In this document: one piece after another, positions 17,355 through 26,310 of the stretch | Layout: each line of letters starts with the position of its first letter | Position numbering within the stretch: position 1 is the first letter of the stretch | Source: Nocardioides marmoribigeumensis | Lineage (GTDB): Bacteria; Actinomycetota; Actinomycetes; Propionibacteriales; Nocardioidaceae | Direction of reading: 5' to 3' | Length of the DNA stretch: 64,000 bases | Assembly (NCBI RefSeq): GCF_031458325.1 | Contig: NZ_JAVDYG010000001.1 | Location: 3,844,001 to 3,908,000 of the forward strand | Position numbers and translations under genes: made by a program | Notes under the pieces: generated by a model | Told to the model about the DNA's origin: nothing | What the model saw: the letters and a program-made list of their open reading frames with translations, nothing else | Databases searched by the model: none

Positions 17355-19424
17355 GTCGGCCCGGTGCTCGACGGGGAGCGTCATGCGCACCCGGGTGCCG
17401 CCCTCGGGCCTCCGTCCGACCTCCAGCGTGGCGCCGGCGACCTGCGCCAGGTCGCGCATGCCGGCCAGGCCCACGTGGCCGGGCCGGTCGCGGTCGGCGC
17501 CCGGGGGGATGCCGCGACCGTCGTCGTCGACGGTGACGACGGCGGTGTGGTCCTGCACGGCGAGGTCGACCACGACGGTGGTCGCGGAGGCGTGCTTGCG
17601 GGCGTTGACCAGGGCCTCCTTGACCACCCGGTTGACCAGCACCCGCTCGCCCTCGGGGAGCGGGAGGTCGTCCTCGCCGGCCACGCGGAAGGAGACGTCG
17701 GTGCCGTGGAACACGAACCCGGCGGCCTCGGTGAGCGCGTCCGACAGGCTGACCCCCTCGGGCAGGGACTCCAGGTCGAAGAGGAGGTTGCGCAGCCGCT
17801 CGGTCGCCCCGGCGACGATCTCCTGCAGCGCCGTCACGTCGTCGGTGGCGTCGGGTGCCTCCGTGGCCAGCCGGCGCCGGAGGAGCCCCAGGCGGAGGTC
17901 GACGGCGGCGAGCGCCTGGACCGGGTCGTCGTGGACGTCGTGGGCGATCCGCTGGCGCTCGTCCTCCTGGGCCTGCACCAGCCGTTGCAGGAGCCGGCTG
18001 CGCTGCTCGACGAGGTCGCGCAGCGCGGCCTCGGCCCTGATCCGCTCGCTGATGTCGCGCTGGATGGTGCCGGCCACCTGACGACCCTGGGTGTCGCGAC
18101 TGCCGACGAGGAACGTCGAGATCTCGACGGGGACGGTGGGACCGTCGTCCACCGGGACGAGGTCGGCCCGGCCCGACCAGCTGCCCTCGCTCAGCAGCGC
18201 GCGCCAGCGTCGGGGGAACTCATCGGCGGTCGCGCCGGGCGCCAGCCGTCCGATCTCGAGAGCGGTGACGTCGGCGTCGCCGGGGACCCCGATCATGCGA
18301 CGTCCGCTGGGGTTGACGTAGATCGGGCGGCCGCGCTCGTCGGCCATCCCGATGAAGTCGCCCGAGGCGTCGACCAGCGCCTTGAACAGGCCCAGGTCGA
18401 AGCCGGCCTCGCCCACCGCGCGACCGGCCTCCTCCTGGACCGAGCGCACGGTCCGCACGCCCCGCGTCACCGCGAGCGCCCCGCCGGCGACGTAGCACAG
18501 CAGCGCCGGGACGACCGGGGTCGTCACGACCTCGGAGAAGGCGAGGATCACGAGCAGGGAGCCGATGAGGACCGCCGGCACGACGACGCCGGAGGCCAGG
18601 TCGGCGGCCGGCAGCTCGCCGGGCGCTCGGGGAGCGGGCTCGAGCGGACGCAGGGACGTCGTCATCGCGACGGCGATGACGGCGGTCGCCACGAGGGACA
18701 GCGAGCTCAGCGCGGTGCCAGGCCTCCACAGCCCCTCGGCGAGGAGCACGAAGTAGGTCACGTCCACCACGACGATCGCGAGCACACCGCCGAGCAGCAC
18801 GAGGTCGGACCTGGTCATGCGCAGCCGCGCCGTCGCCACGGCAGCGGCCGCGAGCACGAGCAGCCCGATGTCGAGAACGGGGTAGACGACGTTCATCACG
18901 ATCGCGCGGTGCGGGACGCCCGGCCCGGTCAACGTGCCCAGAGGGCCGGAGAGCGCACTGAGGGCGACCCCGAGCGCCACCAGCGCGGCCGAGACACCGT
19001 CGAGGGCCACCAGCACCGACAGGCGGGGGGACAGCTCGCGCAGCCGGAGGGCCAGCCCCGCGAACAGCAGCACGCTGGAGAGAACCCACGCTGCGTCGGA
19101 CCAGTCGGGGTAGTTCGGCTCGCGACCGACGGACAACCCGACCAGGGACACGTCGAAGCCGACGGCGCGCAGGACCAGCGAGGCCACCACGCACCACCAC
19201 GCGGCAGTGGTCGTGCCCCGCTGGCGGGCCCCCACGACGGCGAGCACCGCGACGAGGGAGTACGCCGACCCCTGGAGCAGGCCGTCGAAGCGCGAGTCGA
19301 AGCCCGGCCGGGGGCGGACGCCCGGGAGCGTCCACACGACGTACGCCGCGACGAGCAGCACGGCGACCGCCAGCAGGGCGCGGGTCCACGCGGGCGTGGA
19401 GGGCCGGACCACGGGTGTGCTCAT
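17352..19424 (-). CDS. Multi-pass membrane PAS histidine kinase (NarL-type)
   Basis: A 690-aa protein. Residues 1-330 contain about nine to ten membrane helices. A PAS domain follows (about 350-470, VDASGDFIGMADERGRPIYV), then a coiled coil with RIRAEAALRDLVEQRSRLLQ and the HisKA_3 motif DERQRIAHDVHDDPVQAL, whose first His after the Asp/Glu pair is the probable phospho-acceptor. The HATPase domain shows VVKEALVNARKHA and DDGRGIPPG. ATG 19424 follows GAGGAGGGGCGGAG, a strong binding site, and is far better than starts upstream. No response regulator gene is adjacent, so it is an orphan kinase within this window. Confidence 0.88.
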   Translation of the reverse strand: MSTPVVRPSTPAWTRALLAVAVLLVAAYVVWTLPGVRPRPGFDSRFDGLLQGSAYSLVAVLAVVGARQRGTTTAAWWCVVASLVLRAVGFDVSLVGLSVGREPNYPDWSDAAWVLSSVLLFAGLALRLRELSPRLSVLVALDGVSAALVALGVALSALSGPLGTLTGPGVPHRAIVMNVVYPVLDIGLLVLAAAAVATARLRMTRSDLVLLGGVLAIVVVDVTYFVLLAEGLWRPGTALSSLSLVATAVIAVAMTTSLRPLEPAPRAPGELPAADLASGVVVPAVLIGSLLVILAFSEVVTTPVVPALLCYVAGGALAVTRGVRTVRSVQEEAGRAVGEAGFDLGLFKALVDASGDFIGMADERGRPIYVNPSGRRMIGVPGDADVTALEIGRLAPGATADEFPRRWRALLSEGSWSGRADLVPVDDGPTVPVEISTFLVGSRDTQGRQVAGTIQRDISERIRAEAALRDLVEQRSRLLQRLVQAQEDERQRIAHDVHDDPVQALAAVDLRLGLLRRRLATEAPDATDDVTALQEIVAGATERLRNLLFDLESLPEGVSLSDALTEAAGFVFHGTDVSFRVAGEDDLPLPEGERVLVNRVVKEALVNARKHASATTVVVDLAVQDHTAVVTVDDDGRGIPPGADRDRPGHVGLAGMRDLAQVAGATLEVGRRPEGGTRVRMTLPVEHRAD

Positions 19425-19666
19425 CTCCGCCCCTCCTCGAAGCGACCACGAGGTGTTCCTGGTCCAGCACCCTAACCCCGGACTGGACCACCGGGACCGT
19501 CCCCGCGGCGCGGTCGACCGGAAATGTCGTTGGCGTCGGGCAGGCTGTTCGCGGGAGGATCGCCGGACCTTCGACCGATGAGTTCCGGGGGCGGACGCGG
19601 TCCACTTCTCGGGGGAACACCATGCGGGACCCGTGCTGGGCACCGCCTGAGCGAGAGAAGCACGTC

Positions 19667-21790
19667 ATGCACGCAACGTTCGCCGGCCGGCTGACCGGGC
19701 GCTCCACCAAGTGGATGGTGCTGGTCTTCTGGCTCGTCGCGCTCGGTGTGGGGGGCACGTTCGGCTCCAAGCTGATGGACGTCCAGAACAACGAGGCGTC
19801 CTCCTGGCTGCCGGCGAGCGCCGAGTCGACCCGCGCCCTGGAGCGGCTGACCCCCTTCTACGACCCCGACACGATCCCGACGGTCGTGGCCTACGAGAAG
19901 AAGTCGGGCCTGACGCCCGCCGACATCGCCGCCGCCAAGGAGCAGGCCACCGAGTTCGCCGGGCTCGAGGGCGTGGAGGGCAAGGTCGTGGGGCCGATCC
20001 CGTCCCAGGACGGCAAGGCGATGCAGACCCTGGTCAACTTCAACTTCGGCGCCAACGGCTGGATGGAGATGCCCGACACCGCCGACCGCCTGCGCGACAT
20101 CGCGTCGGTGGACGGCGGCACCACCTTCATCACCGGCTCCGGCGGACAGGCGGCCGACGCCTCGGAGGTCTTCGGCGGGATCGACGGGGCGCTGCTGTTC
20201 TCCGCCCTCGGCATCGTGATCCTGATCCTGCTGGTCACCTACCGCAGCCCCGTCCTGTGGTTCCTGCCGATCTCCTGCTCGGTGGTCGCCCTGATGGCCG
20301 CGGAGGGCCTCATCTACGCCCTGGCGAAGTACGCCGACCTCACGGTCAACGGGCAGAGCCAGTCGATCCTCTCGATCCTGGTCATCGGCGCCGGCACCGA
20401 CTACGCGCTGCTGCTCGTGGCGCGCTACCGCGAGGAGCTGCGGCGTCACGACGACCGGCACGAGGCGATGGCCTTCGCCCTGCACCGCGCGGCGCCGGCG
20501 ATCCTGGCGAGCGCCTCGACCGTCGTGGCCGGCATGCTGTGCCTGCTCTTCGCCGAGATGAACTCCACCGCGGGCCTCGGCCCGGTGACCGCGATCGGCG
20601 TCGCGGTGACCTACCTCGTGATGGTCACGCTCCTGCCCGCCCTGCTGGTGATCTGCGGGCGCTGGGTGTTCTGGCCCAAGCGACCGACCTTCGGCTCGGA
20701 CGAGCCGACCCAGGCCGGCTTCTGGCGCCGCTCGGCGGACCGCATCTCGCGGGCGCCTCGCAAGGTGTGGGCGGTGACGACCGCAGTGCTGCTGCTGGCG
20801 TGCCTCGGCACCCTGCAGCTCGACACCTCCGGCATCCCGACGGCCGAGCAGTACACCACCGACATCGAGTCGGTGGACGGCCAGCAGATGCTGGCCGACC
20901 ACGGCCTGGCCGACGCGTCCAACACCCTCCAGGTGGTGGCCAACGCCGACGAGGCCGACCAGGTCAGCGACGCCCTGGCCGGCATCGCCGGCGTCGGCAA
21001 GGCGGGCGACCCGGTCGTCAAGGACGGCACGGCGTTCTTCGAGGCGCCGCTGCAGGGCGACGTGGCGTCACCGACGACCTTCACCTCGATCGAGGAGGCG
21101 CGCGACGCGGTCCACGCCGTGCCCGGGGCCGACGGCCTGGTCGGTGGCTGGTCGGCGATCTACCTCGACACCAAGATCGCCTCCACCCACGACAACAAGG
21201 TGATCATCCCGCTGATCCTGTTGGTGGTGCTGCTCATCCTCGTGGCGCTGCTGCGTGCGCTCACCGCCCCGCTGATCCTGCTGGCGACGGTCGTCCTCTC
21301 GTTCGGTGCGGCCCTGGGGCTCTCGACGCTGCTGTTCGTGCACGTCCTCGGCTTCGAGCACACCGACCCGAGCTTCCCGCTGTTCGCGTTCGTGTTCCTG
21401 GTGGCGCTGGGCATCGACTACAACATCTTCCTGATGACCCGCGTCCGCGAGGAGACGCAGGTGCGCGGCACGCGCGCGGGCTCGATCGTCGCGCTCGGGT
21501 CCACGGGCGGGGTGATCACCTCGGCGGGCCTGGTCCTGGCGGCGACCTTCGCGGTCCTCGGCACGATCCCGCTGGTGTTCCTCGCCGAGCTCGGACTGAC
21601 CGTCGCGCTGGGCATCCTGCTCGACACGATGATCGTCCGGTCGGTGCTGGTGACCGCGATCAACCTCGACCTCGGCCAGCGCATCTGGTGGCCGAGCCGC
21701 CTCGCCTCGCGCGACGAGTCGGAGCTCGGCTCGCCGCCCGAGCAGCCCGACCCCGCCGCCCGGAGCTGGGAGCCCGCTAACGTCGGCTGA
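19667..21790 (+). CDS. MmpL/RND-family transporter
   Basis: A 707-aa protein with the two-half RND topology: a first helix at about 15-35, an extracytoplasmic loop, five clustered helices, and the same again. The proton-relay Asp-Tyr pairs are visible in GAGTDYALLLVARYREELR and ALGIDYNIFLMTRVREE. MmpL-type proteins export lipids or hydrophobic compounds using the proton gradient. ATG 19667 follows GAGAGAAG; an in-frame ATG at 19622 would add a 15-residue leader with no homology. The next gene's -10 box lies inside the last codons of this gene. Confidence 0.92.
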   Translation: MHATFAGRLTGRSTKWMVLVFWLVALGVGGTFGSKLMDVQNNEASSWLPASAESTRALERLTPFYDPDTIPTVVAYEKKSGLTPADIAAAKEQATEFAGLEGVEGKVVGPIPSQDGKAMQTLVNFNFGANGWMEMPDTADRLRDIASVDGGTTFITGSGGQAADASEVFGGIDGALLFSALGIVILILLVTYRSPVLWFLPISCSVVALMAAEGLIYALAKYADLTVNGQSQSILSILVIGAGTDYALLLVARYREELRRHDDRHEAMAFALHRAAPAILASASTVVAGMLCLLFAEMNSTAGLGPVTAIGVAVTYLVMVTLLPALLVICGRWVFWPKRPTFGSDEPTQAGFWRRSADRISRAPRKVWAVTTAVLLLACLGTLQLDTSGIPTAEQYTTDIESVDGQQMLADHGLADASNTLQVVANADEADQVSDALAGIAGVGKAGDPVVKDGTAFFEAPLQGDVASPTTFTSIEEARDAVHAVPGADGLVGGWSAIYLDTKIASTHDNKVIIPLILLVVLLILVALLRALTAPLILLATVVLSFGAALGLSTLLFVHVLGFEHTDPSFPLFAFVFLVALGIDYNIFLMTRVREETQVRGTRAGSIVALGSTGGVITSAGLVLAATFAVLGTIPLVFLAELGLTVALGILLDTMIVRSVLVTAINLDLGQRIWWPSRLASRDESELGSPPEQPDPAARSWEPANVG

Positions 21791-21791
21791 C

Positions 21792-22913
21792 ATGGCCGAC
21801 CTGACCGACACGACGCCCGCGCAGACCGCGCACCCCGACTGGCTCGACCGGCTCCCCGAGCAGGTGGTGGACCCGCACCTCCACCAGTGGGACCCGCTGA
21901 CCACCACCCGCGAGGTGTCCCGGGAGGCGCGGCTGTTCCGCCCGTTCCAGCGCGTGCCGCGCCGGCTCAACCGGCTGCTGCCGCGGGCCGACCGGGAGTT
22001 CGTGGGCGACGCCCACCACGTCCTCAAGCCCTACCTGCCCCACCTCTACGCCGAGGACGCCGGTGTCCTGCCGGTGGGCACGGTGGTGCACATCGAGGCG
22101 GTGTGGCCGCACGAGCCCCACCTGGAGAGCGTGGGGGAGACCCGCTGGCTCGCGACGCTGCCCTTCGGGAGCTCGGGCCTTCCCCGTCTCGGCGGGATCG
22201 TGGTGCACGTCGACCCGCGCTGGTCCGACGCGGGTGCGGTGCTCGACGCCCACGCCGAGGCGAGCGACAAGGTGCGCGGGGTCAGGTTCAGCGCGGCCCA
22301 CCACCCCGACCCGGCGGTGCGCGACTTCAGCGACACCCCCGCGGTCTGGTCCGAGCCGGGGTTCCTCGACGGGTTCGCCGCGCTCGCCGAGCGCGGGCTG
22401 TCCTTCGAGCTGTGGGGCTACGCCCACCAGCTGCCCGAGGCGCTGGGGCTGGTGGAGCGCTACCCCGAGACGACGTTCGTGCTCGACCACTTCGCCACGC
22501 CGGTGGGGGTGCTGGGGCCACGGGGGCGGCACACCGGTCGCTACCCCCACCAGGTGCGCGACATGCTCGCCTCGTGGCGCGAGGACGTCTCGGCGCTGGC
22601 CGCCCACCCCAACGTGGTGGCCAAGATGAGCGGCCTCGGCATGCCGGTGCTGGGGGGTGACCTGCGGGCGGCGGCGGTCGACCTCGCTGACCTGCCGCGC
22701 GAGCGGCGGCTGGTCGACGCGGTGGCCCCGCTCGTGCAGCACGTGCACGCGTCCTTCGGCCGCGAGCGCACCATGTGGGCCTCGAACTTCCCGATGGACA
22801 AGCCCACCCTCACCCTGCCCGCCACGCTCGGGATCCTCGTGGAGGTGCTGGGCGACGAGGCCGACCTGACCGCGCTGACGCGCGACGTGGCGTCGCGGGT
22901 CTACCGCCTCTGA
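21792..22913 (+). CDS. Amidohydrolase 2 family protein
   Basis: A 373-aa TIM-barrel metal-dependent hydrolase of the amidohydrolase-2 (ACMSD-like) family. The N-terminal metal motif is VVDPHLHQWDP, a mid-barrel His occurs in VLDHFATPVGV, and the C-terminal motif MWASNFPMDKP occupies the position where an Asp is usual in GSDFP; here the segment reads ASNFPMD. TAACGT lies 8 nt before the ATG, inside the upstream mmpL-like gene, so it can be transcribed on its own as a nearly leaderless mRNA. Its final 13 bp overlap the opposite-strand LLM oxidoreductase gene. Substrate unknown. Confidence 0.85.
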   Translation: MADLTDTTPAQTAHPDWLDRLPEQVVDPHLHQWDPLTTTREVSREARLFRPFQRVPRRLNRLLPRADREFVGDAHHVLKPYLPHLYAEDAGVLPVGTVVHIEAVWPHEPHLESVGETRWLATLPFGSSGLPRLGGIVVHVDPRWSDAGAVLDAHAEASDKVRGVRFSAAHHPDPAVRDFSDTPAVWSEPGFLDGFAALAERGLSFELWGYAHQLPEALGLVERYPETTFVLDHFATPVGVLGPRGRHTGRYPHQVRDMLASWREDVSALAAHPNVVAKMSGLGMPVLGGDLRAAAVDLADLPRERRLVDAVAPLVQHVHASFGRERTMWASNFPMDKPTLTLPATLGILVEVLGDEADLTALTRDVASRVYRL

Positions 22914-23785
22914 CCGACCACCTCGGCGAGGGCGTCGAGGCAGGCCGGGTCCGCCGTGGCGGGGACGAGCACGACCTCGTCGCACCCGGCGGCCTCGGCC
23001 TCGGCGAGGGTCCGGCGCAGGCGGTCGGCGTCGGCCACCTCCACCTCCGCCGCGAGGGCAGCGGCCAGCTCCGGTCCGAGGAAGCCGAGGTAGCGCTCGG
23101 CGAACGCCTGCAGCCGTGGCAGCGCGTCGTCCACGCCGAGGCAGCAGAAGAAGCCGCTCACCTTGGTCGGCGCCGGTCGTCCGGCGGCCGCCCACGCCTC
23201 GTCCGCCAGCCGGTTGACCGACTCGAAGTCGCGGCGGTGGCCCGCGACCGAGAAGCCGCTCACCCCGTCGGCCCACCGGGCGGCCCGAGCCACCGCCCTG
23301 GGGCCGAGCGCGCCGGCCAGGATCGGCACGCCGCCCTCCTGCACCGGGAGCGGCCCGACCGGCTCGCCCCCGTCGTACGCCGGGCCGCCGTCGAGCAGGC
23401 GCCGCAGCTCGGCGACGGCCTCGTCGAGCCGCTGGTGGCGACGCTCCAGCGGGCTGCCGAGGGCCCGGTAGTCCTCCTCGCGCCCCCCGACCCCGACCGC
23501 CACCGTGAGGCGGCCCGCGGAGAGCTGGTCGAGCGTGCCGACCTGCTGGGCCACCATCGCCGGCGGGTGCTGGGGCAGGACCCAGACGTTGGCCATCACG
23601 CGGACCCGCTCGGTCACGGCCGCCGCGGCCGCCAGCGAGGCGACCATCTCGGGATTCGTGAAGGTGACCCGCTCGCCCGCGGAGACCGAGGAGAAGGGGC
23701 CGGCGTCGATCCCACGGGCCCACCGCACGGTCGTGTCCGGCGCGTAGTCCGGGGCCATCTGGGGGAGCGCGACGCCGATCTGCAT
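22901..23785 (-). CDS. LLM-class, probably F420-dependent, oxidoreductase
   Basis: A 294-aa luciferase-like monooxygenase family protein. It begins MQIGVALPQMAPDYAPD and has VMANVWVLPQHPPAMVAQQVGTLDQLSAGRLTVAVGVGGREEDYRALG, the classic barrel segment of F420-dependent members. Actinobacteria have many such enzymes for reductions with F420H2. The start is 7 nt after TAGGTT (23798-23793 on the minus strand), suggesting a leaderless message. The cofactor is inferred from the family; the substrate is unknown. Its 3' end overlaps the amidohydrolase gene. Confidence 0.87.
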   Translation of the reverse strand: MQIGVALPQMAPDYAPDTTVRWARGIDAGPFSSVSAGERVTFTNPEMVASLAAAAAVTERVRVMANVWVLPQHPPAMVAQQVGTLDQLSAGRLTVAVGVGGREEDYRALGSPLERRHQRLDEAVAELRRLLDGGPAYDGGEPVGPLPVQEGGVPILAGALGPRAVARAARWADGVSGFSVAGHRRDFESVNRLADEAWAAAGRPAPTKVSGFFCCLGVDDALPRLQAFAERYLGFLGPELAAALAAEVEVADADRLRRTLAEAEAAGCDEVVLVPATADPACLDALAEVVGQRR

Positions 23786-23940
23786 GGGGGCCAACCTAGC
23801 CAGGCCGGCGCCCGCTCCGGGCGGGCGTCCGGGGTTGGTCGGAGCCGTCCGGAAGTGTCCGGGAAGTTCGGATCGTGGCGTGCTGCGCCCTCCGCCCACC
23901 TGAGAATCCGGTCGACCCGTCACCCGTCCCAGGAGGTCCC

Positions 23941-25032
23941 GTGACCCGCCTTCCCGTCCGTCGCTCCGCGCTCCCGATCGCGCTCGGCCTCGCCCTCACC
24001 GGCGCCGTCCAGACGGTCCCGGTCTCGCGCGCCGGCGCCGCGCCCGCACCGCTGACCGTCACCCGGGTGGAGCCGGTCAACGAGAGCGGGGGGCTGAGCG
24101 GCTGGCTGCCGATCGCGTGCGCGGTGCGGGTCGACCTCACCGACGGCACGCTCGCCGCGGACCCGGCGCGCTACCGCCTGCGCGTCACGCACGAGGACGG
24201 CACGACCCAGGACCTCGACCGGGCCTCCTCGCCGAGCGGGGGCACCGACGACCCGGTCATCCAGCAGTCCTGCGAGGACTTCGTCGAGGGCGAGCCGGTG
24301 ACGGTCTCGGTGCGCGAGGAGGACGCGAGCGGCACGGTCGTGGAGATCTCCGACCCCGTGCGCTTCGTCCTCCACGTCACCGGCCACCCGTCCGGCGTCA
24401 GCGACACCTCGGTGATGCGAGCGGGCCGGTGGACCAACTTCGTGGACCGGCGGGCCCGGATCGAGTTCGACGGCACCTGGGAGGACGGGACGGTCTTCGA
24501 CACCCGGGTCTGGACCTCGCGCACGCAGGAGTTCACCGCCGACGACTGGACCGCCGACGTCAACGGGTCGGGAGCGGTCCTCGAGGCCAGGGACCGCACC
24601 ACCCCCGTGCTGACCTGGACGCCACGGCAGCGCGACTACGGCCGCTGGGTGTGGATCTCCGTGATCGGGCAGAAGCCGGGCAAGGCCGCCTGGAGGTTCA
24701 CCTTCCAGCCCGAGTACGTCGCCGCCGGCACGATGCCGACCGCCTTCTTCGACGGGTACGGCGCCCGCGTGGGCGTCGCGCGCGTGGGCCGCACGGTCGC
24801 GATGACCCGCCCGTCGACGTACCTCACCAGGCGTGGGGTGGCGGCCGGTGTGCAGGCGTCCTACCGCTGGATGGCCGACGGCCGGGCGATCTCGGGGACC
24901 GTTGCGTCCCACCGTCGCTACGTCGTGCCCGCCCGCCTGGTCGGGAAGCGGCTGACGGTCCGCACGACCTTCCGCGCCCGCGGCTACCGCGCGATCAACC
25001 GGGACGCGGGCTTCGGCCGCGTGCGTCGCTGA
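23941..25032 (+). CDS. Secreted protein with C-terminal Ig-like repeat
   Basis: A 363-aa exported protein. GTG 23941 follows AGGAGGTCCC. The signal peptide (LPIALGLALTGAVQTVPVSRAGA) likely ends near residue 35. The body is beta-rich, with two cysteines (IACAV and QQSCED) that may pair. The C-terminal part (about 290-345) carries YRWMADGRAISGTVASHRRY and KRLTVRTTFRARGYRAI, matching an Ig-like repeat also present in the DUF3152 protein at 60747-61865. No enzymatic motif is seen; function unknown. A CCGGAAGTGTCC motif occurs upstream at 23847-23858. Confidence 0.75.
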   Translation: MTRLPVRRSALPIALGLALTGAVQTVPVSRAGAAPAPLTVTRVEPVNESGGLSGWLPIACAVRVDLTDGTLAADPARYRLRVTHEDGTTQDLDRASSPSGGTDDPVIQQSCEDFVEGEPVTVSVREEDASGTVVEISDPVRFVLHVTGHPSGVSDTSVMRAGRWTNFVDRRARIEFDGTWEDGTVFDTRVWTSRTQEFTADDWTADVNGSGAVLEARDRTTPVLTWTPRQRDYGRWVWISVIGQKPGKAAWRFTFQPEYVAAGTMPTAFFDGYGARVGVARVGRTVAMTRPSTYLTRRGVAAGVQASYRWMADGRAISGTVASHRRYVVPARLVGKRLTVRTTFRARGYRAINRDAGFGRVRR

Positions 25033-25043
25033 GCCCGGGCCCG

Positions 25044-26003
25044 TCAGCCGGGTGGGGCGAGCAGGTCGAGCCCGCGGCGACGGGCCCAGGGGAAGCAGGA
25101 CAGGGCGACCAGGGCGAGGAAGCCGCTGATCGTCTTGTCGGCGAGCGAGGCGAGCAGGTTGCCGGCAGCGAGGGAGATCGCGAAGCCCTGGCCGGCCGCC
25201 TCGAGGTTGGCCACGAGCGTGTCCTCGCCGTGACCGGTGGAGCCCGAGTAGAGGACGCCCAGGATCGGCAGGGTCAACAGGGTGCACGTCACCGCGACGA
25301 GCAGGTTGAGCGAGAGGAACCGCGGCAGCGTGCGGCCCATCCCGCGCCGGACCCCGTAGCCCCACACGAGGGCACCCGCGGCGTTGACCACCCCGAAGGG
25401 GAGGGACGCGGAGCCGCTGGACAGCACGCCCAGCGCGTTGCTGGCGACCCCGACGCCCGCCCCGGTCCAGGGCCCGAAGCCGACCGCCACGAACGCCGTG
25501 CCGACCATGTCGAGGTAGATCGGGAGGTGGAGGCCGTCCACCAGGAAGCGTCCGAGCACGTTGGCGACCACCGCGGCGACCACCAGGGCGACCGCGACCC
25601 CTCGCGAGGGGCCCGGGACGTCCACCAGGGTGGCGGGCGCCTCCTCCGGGTCGGCCGCCTCGGGTGCCTCGGTCGGAGGGGGAGCGGAGCGCTCCTCCTC
25701 CACCGCCCCGGCCTCGAGCCAGCCCTCGACGGCGCCCTCGGGTGCGCGCATCACGGTGGCCAGGTCGCGGACCAGGTCGAGGTTGACCCGGCTGCGCCCG
25801 ACCCGGAACGCGTCGTACACCGTGGTGCGGGCGACGCGCGCGGAGTGTTCGTCCAGCCCCCGGGCCAGTCGCAGCTCGGTGACCGAGCGGGCCAGCTCGG
25901 CGTAGGAGGGCTCGCCCGCCGACCGGCGAAGGCGCTGCAGCTCCTGCACGACGTGGTCCCAGCGGATGCTCCGAGGAGAGGGGCGCTCCACGGTCGTGCT
26001 CAC
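25044..26003 (-). CDS. Membrane protein with N-terminal HTH and ECF-S/LytS-like 5-6 TM domain
   Basis: A 319-aa protein. GTG 26003 is chosen because residues upstream are Arg/Pro-rich shadow sequence. Residues 15-85 (SYAELARSVTELRLARGLDE, TTVYDAFRVGRSRVNLDLV) resemble an XRE-type helix-turn-helix as found in actinobacterial proteins. An acidic Pro/Glu linker (90-115) leads to about six helices (120-305) with YLDMVGTAFVAVGFGPWTGA and LPFGVVNAAGALVWGYGV, like the substrate-binding subunits of ECF vitamin transporters or LytS 5TM regions. A DNA-binding domain joined to a vitamin-transporter-like domain suggests a membrane-tethered regulator or transporter, but neither activity is shown. Confidence 0.7.
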   Translation of the reverse strand: MSTTVERPSPRSIRWDHVVQELQRLRRSAGEPSYAELARSVTELRLARGLDEHSARVARTTVYDAFRVGRSRVNLDLVRDLATVMRAPEGAVEGWLEAGAVEEERSAPPPTEAPEAADPEEAPATLVDVPGPSRGVAVALVVAAVVANVLGRFLVDGLHLPIYLDMVGTAFVAVGFGPWTGAGVGVASNALGVLSSGSASLPFGVVNAAGALVWGYGVRRGMGRTLPRFLSLNLLVAVTCTLLTLPILGVLYSGSTGHGEDTLVANLEAAGQGFAISLAAGNLLASLADKTISGFLALVALSCFPWARRRGLDLLAPPG

Positions 26004-26310
26004 CAGCTTCCCGAGTCCGTTCCCGGCCGTCGCCGGGTCCGGGGCCGACCGTACGCGATCGGAGGCCGCGTGACGGGTTGTTCGGGAACGTCCGAGAAGT
26101 GTGTTTCGTCGCGCGCGCCCGTCGCGCGCGTCGTGGCATGGCCGTGCCGGGGAGCAGGGCGCGGGCTGGGGTGTCCGGCGCCGCCGATCCGGGCCTCGGG
26201 GGTGCCGGTCACGTCCAAGGGGGGCGTGACCGGCACCGAGGTCCGTCCTGTGGCAGGACACGCGCGTGCCTGCTTGCTATGCACCTACGCGGTATGCATA
26301 CTCCGTATCC
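26004..26310. other. Divergent intergenic region with strong hairpin
   Basis: The 307-bp gap between the HTH-membrane gene (minus) and padR (plus) holds no convincing gene. GGTGCCGGTCACG (26201-26213) and CGTGACCGGCACC (26225-26237) form a perfect 13-bp stem. A smaller hairpin GTCCTG-TGG-CAGGAC is at 26245-26259. Just before padR, TATGCA occurs twice, the second as palindrome TATGCATA, and may be the PadR operator. CGGGAACGTCCGAGAAGT near 26086 resembles the motif at 23847. Confidence 0.55.
26276..26310 (+). promoter_or_regulatory. padR promoter and likely autorepressor operator
   Basis: Two TATGCA copies flank CCTACGCGG immediately before padR, and the second extends to palindrome TATGCATA. 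PadR proteins commonly bind ATGCAT/ATGTA-type palindromes overlapping their own promoter. The unusually AT-rich patch and position make it the best operator candidate; CATACT about 8 nt before the ATG could be the -10. Confidence 0.45.
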
